Below, in pieces: positions 1 to 6,244 of a stretch of 13,454 nucleotides of DNA. Within the stretch, counting starts at the first letter, position 1; every line of letters begins with the position of its first letter. The position numbers and the translations under genes are program-made. Source of the DNA: Spirochaetia bacterium UBA5550 (GTDB lineage: Bacteria; Spirochaetota; UBA4802; UBA5550). The stretch lies in the NCBI GenBank assembly GCA_002425885.1, contig DINC01000373.1, forward strand, positions 255 to 13,708. The letters are read 5' to 3'. The notes under the pieces are model-generated. The model saw only the letters and a program-made list of their open reading frames with translations. It did no database searches and was not told where the DNA came from.

Positions 1-33
1 TTGCCTGTTACAAAATAGAAATATAAAAAAATG

Positions 34-39
34 AAGGAG
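34..39 (+). promoter_or_regulatory. Ribosome binding site that decides the fdhA start
   Basis: AAGGAG stands 6 bases before ATG46. An upstream in-frame ATG at 31 overlaps this motif and has only an A-rich run before it (TATAAAAAA), so initiation at 46 is the better reading. Confidence 0.8.
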
Positions 40-45
40 CTTTTT

Positions 46-2748
46 ATGGACGTAATCCAACTCACGATTGATGGGGTGGCAGTTACGGGAAAAAAAGGTC
101 AGACTATTCTCGAAGTTGCTCTTGAGAATGGTTTTGATGTACCCTATCTCTGTTATCATCCCAGGATCAGCAAGACCGGTGCGTGCCGGCTCTGTATTGT
201 TCGTATAAACGATGTAATGATTAAAACGTCGTGTACTGAACCGGCTGTTGATGGAGCTAAGATTGTCACGGAAGATGATGAAATCAGAAGTCTGCGAAAG
301 GGCATACTTGAAATGCTCCTTGCGGAAGGTGATCACAACTGTCTTTACTGTGAAGCCAATGGTAACTGCGAACTTCAGAAACTCTGTTACCGTTATGGTG
401 TGGAAAATCCGGGACTCGATTTTCCGAAAAACAGAAGGCAGCGGGATGTTGTTTCAAGCCAGGGACTCAGGCGTGATGAGAACCGTTGTGTACTTTGCGG
501 CAGGTGCGTGAAAGCTTGCGCTGAGATACAGGTAAACAATGTATGGCAGTTTGACAACAGGGGTTCACACGCGTGCCTCACAGCTGATATGTTTGAAAAG
601 ATCGGGGATTCTTCCTGCGTACAGTGCGGTACATGCGTACAGCTCTGTCCCACGGGAGCTCTTTCATTCCAGACAGTCCTCGGGCGTGGTCCGGAATGGG
701 AACTCAAAAAGGAATCCAGTATATGTATATACTGCGGTGTTGGATGTAAGATAGATTTTTACACCAATGCCAAAGGTGAGCTTGTAAAAGCTATGGGTAA
801 TGTAGATGGCCCGAATAAAGGGCATCTCTGTGTTAAAGGGCGTTTCGGTTTTGATTTTGTTCAGAGTTCAAAACGTCTTACTAAGCCGCTCATCAGAAAG
901 AACGGCAAACTTGAAGAAGCTGAGTGGGGAGAAACTCTTGACTATGTTTCAAAAAGACTCTCTGAAATCAAAGAAAAATCAGGTCCGGATTCAATAATGG
1001 CATTCTCATCAGCAAAATGCACAAATGAAGAAAATTACCTGATGCAGAAAATGATGCGCGCGGTGATTGGCACCAACAATGTCGACCACTGCGCCCGGCT
1101 CTGACACAGCTCAACTGTCGCCGGTCTGGCGGCTACACTCGGTTCAGGTGCAATGACTAACTCAATCAGGGAAATTCCTCTGACAGAGTCATTTCTTATA
1201 ATAGGATCGAACACTACCGATAACCATCCGGTAATCGGCTCAATGATTAAAAATGAAGTAATCAATAAGGGCAAAAAGCTTGTTGTGGTAGACCCGAGAA
1301 AAATAGAACTGGCAAAATACGCTGATGTATACCTGCAGATTAAGCCGGGTACTAACGTTGCTATACTTAACGGGTTTATGCATGTAATTATCGGGGAGAA
1401 TCTCCTCGATAAAGAGTATGTCAGTACAAGATGCGAAGGCTATGATGAAATGGCAAAAGTTCTGGAGAAATATACTCCTGAACATGTTGCTAAGATCTGC
1501 GGTCTTGATGATCCGTCAAAGATTGTTGAAGCTGCACGGATTCTGGCACAAAGCAAGCCCATGGCTCTATACTATTGTATGGGTATCACACAGTTTAAAT
1601 CAGGTGTTAACGGCGTAAAAAGCTGCGCTAATTTACAGATGCTCCTCGGTAACCTCGGTATACCGGGCGGCGGCGTGAATCCGCTCCGCGGGCAGAACAA
1701 CGTACAGGGTGCCTGCGATATGGGTGCTCTTAATGCTGTTTATCCGGCGTATCAGCCTGTTACATCTGAAGATAACCAGAAGAAATTTAAAGAAGCATGG
1801 AAGACTCAGGTTGAACTTTCTGTCAAACCGGGTCTCACGATAGTCGAGTCTCTTAATGCTGCAATCGCGGGAGATGTTAAGGCTCTCTATGTATTCGGTG
1901 AAAACCCTGTAATGTCAGATCCTAACCAGCATCACGTAATTGAAGCTCTTGAACATGTGGATTTACTTGTTGTTCAGGATATAGTTCTCACAGAAACAGC
2001 TGAACTTGCGGATGTTGTTCTTCCCGGACGCGCATTTATAGAGAAAGAGGGGACAGCGAGCAACACTGAGCGCCGTGTTCAGATGATGCACAAAGTTGTT
2101 AAACCTGCCGGAGAGAGCCAGGATGACTGGTGGATCCTTATGCAGATTGCCAACCGTATGGGTGCAAACTGGGATTACACATGCGCGAAGGATATATTTG
2201 AAGAAATAAGAAAAGTTACACCATCGTACGCAGGTATAACTTACGAAAGGCTTGAGAAGGAGCTTATCCAGTGGCCATGTCCCACAGAGGGGCATCCGGG
2301 TACACAGTACCTCCACAAGGATAAATTCAACAGGGGCCTTGGACTTATGTCCGCAATAGAGTTCACACCTCCTGCAGAGGATGTTGATCTTGAGTATCCG
2401 ATGATCCTGACAACAGGAAGGGTACTCCAACATTTTCATACAGGCACAATGAGCCGTAATTCAAAAATTCTGGATGAAATCTGTCCTGAAGGTTTTATAG
2501 AACTTCACCCCATGGACGCGAGCAACTATAATGTTTCTGATGGAGAGGTCGTTTCCATCTCAACAAGAAGGGGCAGCATCAGGATGAAAGCAAGGGTAAC
2601 TGACAAGCCGAAACCTAATGTCGTGTTTATGCCTTTCCATTTTGTGGAAGCAGCAGCTAACAAGCTGACCATTGACGCCCTGGATCCTACATGTAAGATC
2701 CCGGAATTCAAGGTATGCGCCTGTAAAATTGAGAAAGTGAATGCGTAG
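46..2748 (+). CDS. fdhA: Selenocysteine-containing NAD-linked formate dehydrogenase, catalytic (alpha) subunit
   Basis: Oxidises formate to CO2 (or the reverse) at a molybdopterin centre in the cytoplasm; no Tat or Sec signal is visible. The frame passes through TGA at 1102-1104, in the context CARL-U-HSSTVAGL, the formate dehydrogenase active-site motif, so TGA encodes Sec353 of a 900-residue protein. Order of domains: NuoG-like [2Fe-2S] (C36, C47, C50, C63); His-Cys [4Fe-4S] (H97, C99, C102, C108); two ferredoxin clusters (C148/151/154/158 and C191/194/197/201); the [4Fe-4S] of the molybdopterin domain (C227, C230, C234, C262); then the catalytic domain and a C-terminal dinucleotide-binding domain. 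ATG46 is preferred over in-frame ATG31 because AAGGAG lies 6 bases before ATG46. The layout resembles FdsA/FdhA of soluble NAD-dependent enzymes, and the NuoE-NuoF fusion gene follows after 10 bases. The alternative of a broken gene is rejected (Sec context plus SECIS). Confidence 0.95.
1102..1104 (+). other. UGA recoded as selenocysteine (Sec353 of FdhA)
   Basis: The in-frame TGA follows codons for DHCARL and is followed by HSSTVAGL. Formate dehydrogenases have Sec or Cys at exactly this place, where it ligates the Mo/W. The reading frame continues without another stop to 2748, and a SECIS hairpin begins 12 bases after the TGA. Confidence 0.96.
1117..1133 (+). promoter_or_regulatory. Bacterial SECIS element (SelB-binding hairpin) inside fdhA
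   Basis: The bases GUCGCC (1117-1122) pair with GGCGGC (1128-1133), giving six pairs including one U-G, around the loop GGUCU. The loop starts 18 bases after the UGA. As I recall E. coli fdhF, this is the same loop sequence and the same spacing. The element is within the coding sequence, as is usual in bacteria, and would recruit SelB with Sec-tRNA. Confidence 0.9.
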
Positions 2749-2758
2749 GGGGCGGATA

Positions 2759-4591
2759 ATGAATACAACAGCGATTACGAAAACAATAGATAAATACGGT
2801 AATGACAGGGAGCACCTGATGCTCATCCTGCGTGACCTTGAAGCACAGTCAGGTAAGAATGTGCTTGATGCAGATACACTGACAGAAGTTGCAGAGCAGA
2901 TGAATATACCAAAGAGTGCTTTGGCCGGATTCCTCGGTTTTTACACGATGTTTAAGAAGAATCCCAGAGCTAAGTATCTTATAAGGGTCTGTAAATCAGG
3001 CCCCTGCCATGTAATGGGTTCAAGGACAATCTTTGATGAAGTTGAAGATATCCTGGGAATCAAACCTGGCGAAGCAACAAAGGACGGCATGTTTTTCCTT
3101 GAAAGATGCGAGTGTCTCGGTGTATGTTCAGTAGCTCCTGCTATGATGGTTAACTATGATATTCATGGCAACCTGACAAAAGAGAGCCTGAAGAAGATAT
3201 TTGATGACTACAGAAAGAAAGAACCTGAATTCGGTGAAGAGTGCGGCCCGGAAGTTGAGGAGAAAGCATGTATTCTTTCAAACGATGGACAGACAAAAAG
3301 ACTCCTTGCTGATATAGGTAAAATTGATCCTCTTAGTCTCGACAGCTATCTCCAGTCAGGCGGTTACAAGGCTGCGGAGAAAGCAATGAAAGGGCTTCAG
3401 CCTGCTGATATCATTGACATAGTCAAAGATTCAGGCCTCAGAGGTAGAGGGGGCGCGGGTTTTCCGGCTGGTATGAAGTGGTCTTTTGTTACTAAAGGTG
3501 ATATGCAGAAGTATGTTATCTGTAATGCTGACGAAGGTGAGCCTGGAACATATAAGGATAGAATTCTTATGGAAGGGAATCCTCATCTCCTTATAGAAGG
3601 TATGATGATCTGCGGTTTTACAATTAAGGCAACAGAGGGTTATATCTATGTGAGAGGTGAATTCAGAAGGTCAATTATGCGTCTTCAGAAGGCAATTGAT
3701 CAGGCTCGCGCAAAAGGTATCCTTGGAAAGAATATATTCGGAAGCGGTTTCGACTTCGATGTATTCATTAAAGAGGGTGGCGGAGCTTATGTCTGCGGTG
3801 AGGAGACATCTCTCATCAACTCTATGGAAGGGAAGAGGGGTTATCCCAGATTCAAACCGCCGTTCCCCGGTGGTTCAGGATTCAATAATCTCCCTTCAAA
3901 CGTAAACAACGTTGAGACATATATGTCTGTGCCTATGATCATAGATAAAGGTGCAGCATGGTACAAAGAGATGGGCCCGTCATATTGTACAGGAACCAAA
4001 CTCTATTGTCTTTCAGGCAAACTAAATGAAACCGGACTTGTTGAGCTCCCCATGGGAACAACCATGCGTGAACTTATAGACAAGTACGGAAAAGGTATTA
4101 AAGGCGGAAAGAAATTCAAGTTTGCCCATGTGGGCGGTTCAGCAGGCGGAATACTTGGCGAAGACCTTATGGATCTTCCTCTGGATATCGACTCAACAAC
4201 CAAAGCCGGTGTAACTCTAGGTTCCGGTGTTGTGATGATTGCTGACGAGGATACATGCCCTGTTGACTACATGCTTCAGATACTCGATTTCTTTGAGCAT
4301 GAATCATGCGGCCAGTGTGTACCATGTAGGGTCGGTACAAGCCATCTTAATTATTACGCGAAGAAGTTCGCCTCAAGAACAGCAAAGATTGAAGATATTG
4401 ATGCAATGGTTGCAAAAGCACAGTTAATGAAGAGTGCATCTCTCTGTGCGTTGGGACAGTCTCCTATACTCCCTATAACAACTATGCTGAAATATTTCAG
4501 AAAGGATTTTGAGAAGCATTGTGATCCGTCATACAAATGTCCTGAGTGCGACAGGTCGCTTAAAACTTTTTTTAGCGCGAAAGGTCACTAA
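2759..4591 (+). CDS. nuoEF: NuoE-NuoF fusion: NAD(H)/FMN diaphorase subunit of the formate dehydrogenase
   Basis: Passes electrons between FdhA iron-sulfur centres and NAD(H). In this 610-residue protein the N-terminal ~160 residues are a NuoE-like thioredoxin-fold [2Fe-2S] domain with the expected C78-x4-C83 and C119-x3-C123. The remainder is NuoF-like: the glycine-rich RGRGGAGF (228-235) and NADEGEPG (256-263) of the FMN/NAD site, GGGAYVCGEETSL further on, and a [4Fe-4S] site at C517, C520, C523 and C563. The start ATG2759 follows a GGGGGCGG stretch; an upstream in-frame ATG at 2741 overlaps the end of fdhA and lacks a ribosome site. It lies 10 bases after fdhA, so one operon. The C-terminus ends with C588, C594 and C597, as though a HydB-type ferredoxin tail were absent. 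FdsG and FdsB, or HydC and HydB, are the separate-gene counterparts. Confidence 0.92.
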   Translation: MNTTAITKTIDKYGNDREHLMLILRDLEAQSGKNVLDADTLTEVAEQMNIPKSALAGFLGFYTMFKKNPRAKYLIRVCKSGPCHVMGSRTIFDEVEDILGIKPGEATKDGMFFLERCECLGVCSVAPAMMVNYDIHGNLTKESLKKIFDDYRKKEPEFGEECGPEVEEKACILSNDGQTKRLLADIGKIDPLSLDSYLQSGGYKAAEKAMKGLQPADIIDIVKDSGLRGRGGAGFPAGMKWSFVTKGDMQKYVICNADEGEPGTYKDRILMEGNPHLLIEGMMICGFTIKATEGYIYVRGEFRRSIMRLQKAIDQARAKGILGKNIFGSGFDFDVFIKEGGGAYVCGEETSLINSMEGKRGYPRFKPPFPGGSGFNNLPSNVNNVETYMSVPMIIDKGAAWYKEMGPSYCTGTKLYCLSGKLNETGLVELPMGTTMRELIDKYGKGIKGGKKFKFAHVGGSAGGILGEDLMDLPLDIDSTTKAGVTLGSGVVMIADEDTCPVDYMLQILDFFEHESCGQCVPCRVGTSHLNYYAKKFASRTAKIEDIDAMVAKAQLMKSASLCALGQSPILPITTMLKYFRKDFEKHCDPSYKCPECDRSLKTFFSAKGH

Positions 4592-4618
4592 GTCATTAAA
4601 TATAATGGCTATGACTTA
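4589..4618 (+). repeat. Inverted repeat between nuoEF and the transporter gene
   Basis: TAAGTCAT (4589-4596) is matched by ATGACTTA (4611-4618), eight perfect pairs around a 14-base AT-rich loop. The left arm overlaps the nuoEF stop codon. There is no clean T-run after it, so it could be a weak attenuator, an mRNA-processing site or an operator; the sequence alone does not decide. Confidence 0.55.
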
Positions 4619-4650
4619 TTTATAAAAACAGTTTATAAAAACAATTTATA
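4619..4650 (+). repeat. AT-rich 13-bp tandem repeat, 2.5 copies, just before the transporter start
   Basis: TTTATAAAAACAG (4619-4631) is followed directly by TTTATAAAAACAA (4632-4644) and a partial third copy TTTATA (4645-4650). The array abuts the GGAGG ribosome site of the next gene. Copy-number change would alter the untranslated leader by 13 bases per unit without touching the coding frame. Confidence 0.7.
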
Positions 4651-4665
4651 TGGAGGATTTGAGTA

Positions 4666-5985
4666 ATGAGTAACGCAAATCTCGACTCAAAACGATGGAT
4701 AATAGCAATCGCCGGTACATGTCTTCAGATATGTCTCGGAACTGCTTATGCCTGGTCTTTCTTTCAGAAGCCCCTGAGTACAGCATTCGGCTGGTCACAG
4801 AGTATGACAGCATGGGCATTCTGTCTCGCTATCTGCTTTCTCGGTATATCCGCAGCTGTAGGCGGAATCCTTATGCCTAAAGTGGGCCCCAGGAAAATGG
4901 CTATGATCGGAGGACTTCTTTTCGGTCTTGGTTACATTTTAGCATCATTTGCTCTTAAAGCGCAAAGCCCGGCTCTCCTTTTCCTTACCTATGGTGTAAT
5001 AGGCGGCTGCGGTCTTGGTACAGGTTATGTAACCCCTGTTTCTACTGTTGCTAAATGGTTCCCTGACAAGAAGGGTTTTGCCACAGGTATGGTTGTTATG
5101 GGTTTCGGTCTTGGCGCTCTCTTTATGTCAAAGATTTTCGCACCTATGCTTATGAACGCATTTGCATTCAGCCCGGCCCTTGATCAGGCTGCACAGCAGG
5201 CTATACTTGTAAAAGTATTCCTTTATCTCGGGTTTATTTTCCTTGTGCTTACAATCCCTATCGGCTCATTAATTACTCCTCCGCCGGCAGGATATGTTCC
5301 AACAGGATATAATCCTCCTGCAGCAACAGCAGCATCTTCAGCTCTGGATAACCTCCCTGCAAAAGATGCAATCCTCACAGGAAGATTCGCGATTATCTGG
5401 GTCATATTTTTCTGCAACATTACAGCAGGTATAGGTATCATCGGATTCCAGTCTCCGCTCTTCCAGGATCTCTGGGCAAAAGCTAACAGTGTTGATATGA
5501 CACAGGCTGCAAATGTAGCATTACTTGCCGGTTATGGCGGTACTCTTATTGCTGTTACATCTATCTTCAATGGTCTTGGACGTTTCTTCTGGGGCGGATT
5601 ATCAGATAAGATTGGCCGTGTTCAGACATTCAGAATCATGCTCGGGACACAGGTTCTCTGCTTTATCGCTCTTGTTTATAATTCTAACCCATGGGTTTTC
5701 GCGTTAATATTCTGCTATGTTCTCCTCTGCTACGGCGGCGGTTTCGGAACTATGCCGGCTTTCATACTCGATGTATTCGGTGCTAAAACACACGCCATCG
5801 TTTATGGAACAGTTCTTACAGCATGGTCAGCAGCAGGTATAGTTGGTCCTCAGATGGTTGGTATGCTTAAGGATAATTTAGGGGCAGATGCAGCATTCTA
5901 CACATTCTGGTGTGGAGCTGGTATACTTGCATTCGGTTTCCTTGTAACACTTCTTGGAAGCAACGAACCGTATGAAAAGAAATAG
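4666..5985 (+). CDS. OFA-family MFS transporter, probable formate (or related monocarboxylate) carrier
   Basis: A 439-residue, very hydrophobic protein with about 12 predicted membrane segments in two halves, which is the major facilitator fold. The N-terminus (RWIIAIAGTCLQICLGTAYAW, shared start of the oxalate:formate antiporter family) and the segments GCGLGTGYVTPVSTVAKWFPDKKG and GLSDKIGR are characteristic of this family. GGAGG at 4652-4656 stands 9 bases before the ATG. Its place after a formate dehydrogenase argues for formate uptake or export, but family members also carry oxalate, pyruvate and other acids. OxlT requires a Lys in TM11; the corresponding region here (about 376-398, including LTAWSAAG) has none, which argues against dicarboxylate oxalate exchange. 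The substrate is inferred, not shown. The gene is followed by a terminator and seems to close the first transcription unit. Confidence 0.85.
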   Translation: MSNANLDSKRWIIAIAGTCLQICLGTAYAWSFFQKPLSTAFGWSQSMTAWAFCLAICFLGISAAVGGILMPKVGPRKMAMIGGLLFGLGYILASFALKAQSPALLFLTYGVIGGCGLGTGYVTPVSTVAKWFPDKKGFATGMVVMGFGLGALFMSKIFAPMLMNAFAFSPALDQAAQQAILVKVFLYLGFIFLVLTIPIGSLITPPPAGYVPTGYNPPAATAASSALDNLPAKDAILTGRFAIIWVIFFCNITAGIGIIGFQSPLFQDLWAKANSVDMTQAANVALLAGYGGTLIAVTSIFNGLGRFFWGGLSDKIGRVQTFRIMLGTQVLCFIALVYNSNPWVFALIFCYVLLCYGGGFGTMPAFILDVFGAKTHAIVYGTVLTAWSAAGIVGPQMVGMLKDNLGADAAFYTFWCGAGILAFGFLVTLLGSNEPYEKK

Positions 5986-5995
5986 ATAATATCAG

Positions 5996-6011
5996 GGTTT
6001 AGGAATAAACC
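5996..6011 (+). other. Small hairpin after the transporter stop codon
   Basis: GGTTTA (5996-6001) pairs perfectly with TAAACC (6006-6011) around a GGAA loop of the GNRA type. It sits 10 bases past the stop and 23 bases before the terminator stem. It may protect the 3' end or be incidental. Confidence 0.4.
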
Positions 6012-6034
6012 GGTATTACTCTGAATTACACTGT

Positions 6035-6066
6035 CCCCGTCTGATATCAGGCGGGGATTTGTTTTT
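6035..6066 (+). terminator. Rho-independent terminator of the fdhA-nuoEF-transporter unit
   Basis: CCCCGTCTG (6035-6043) pairs with CAGGCGGGG (6048-6056) through nine pairs, one of them U-G, around the loop ATAT. It is followed by ATTTGTTTTT. The GC-rich base plus T-rich tail is the intrinsic terminator pattern, and it lies about 50 bases after the transporter stop. Confidence 0.88.
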
Positions 6067-6075
6067 CAGCAAAGA

Positions 6076-6089
6076 GTTCAAGTTTGAAC
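6076..6089. repeat. 14-bp palindrome upstream of the hyf-like promoter
   Basis: GTTCAA (6076-6081) and TTGAAC (6084-6089) are perfect inverted copies separated by GT. The centre is about 95 bases before the predicted transcription start, a place typical for an activator site, but no regulator family can be named. Chance occurrence is possible. Confidence 0.35.
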
Positions 6090-6142
6090 CCTGCCTTCAT
6101 CTGTGTTTTTTTTAATCTTCGTGCAATGATTTTAATTATTCC

Positions 6143-6171
6143 TTGACAAACTCGTCCTGAGAGACTATAAA
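6143..6171 (+). promoter_or_regulatory. Sigma70-type promoter of the hyf-like operon
   Basis: A perfect -35 box TTGACA (6143-6148) and a -10 box TATAAA (6166-6171) are separated by the ideal 17 bases. The DNA upstream (about 6106-6142) is AT-rich, including a run of eight T, and could act as an UP element. Transcription would start near 6178, leaving a leader of roughly 65 bases before ATG6245. Confidence 0.85.
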
Positions 6172-6176
6172 TATGC

Positions 6177-6218
6177 GATTTAATTATTATATTAAACTTT
6201 TAATGAAATAATTAAATC
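6177..6218 (+). repeat. Long AT-rich inverted repeat at the 5' end of the hyf-like transcript
   Basis: GATTTAATTATT (6177-6188) has a perfect 12-base inverted copy AATAATTAAATC (6207-6218). Inside it ATTAA (6191-6195) and TTAAT (6200-6204) pair again around the loop ACTT. The first arm begins at the predicted transcription start, so the mRNA would begin with a hairpin; as DNA it could instead be an operator with half-sites about 30 bp apart. Confidence 0.75.
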
Positions 6219-6232
6219 AAATATTGAAGGGC

Positions 6233-6238
6233 GGTGAT
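6233..6238 (+). promoter_or_regulatory. Ribosome binding site that decides the hyfB start
   Basis: GGTGAT, within AAGGGCGGTGAT (6227-6238), matches the 3' end of 16S rRNA and stands 6 bases before ATG6245. An in-frame TTG at 6224 would overlap this motif and has no site of its own. Confidence 0.75.
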
Positions 6239-6244
6239 TCATCA

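Noticed and set aside
1..30. Promoter for fdhA (TTGCCT at 1-6 and TATAAA at 22-27)
   Set aside because: The spacing is 15 bases and the -35 box is poor; with no upstream sequence to view it cannot be supported, and fdhA may belong to a longer operon.
31..33. ATG at 31 as the fdhA start
   Set aside because: It overlaps the AAGGAG that serves ATG46 and has no ribosome site of its own.
393..707. Antisense open frame within fdhA (and similar ones at 1963-2439, 9520-9801 and elsewhere)
   Set aside because: They lie opposite strongly conserved coding sequence, have no ribosome site or recognisable protein, and reflect codon bias of the real genes.
1102..1152. In-frame TGA in fdhA as a nonsense mutation, giving two genes or a pseudogene
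   Set aside because: The UGA is at the exact Sec position of formate dehydrogenases and is followed by a SECIS with the usual loop and spacing; the codons between the UGA and the ATG at 1153 encode the conserved HSSTVAGL region.
6071..6110. tRNA fragment or second terminator suggested by GTTCAAGTTTGAACC and a following T-run
   Set aside because: No acceptor or anticodon arms can be drawn, and the T-run at about 6106-6113 does not directly follow a stable stem.
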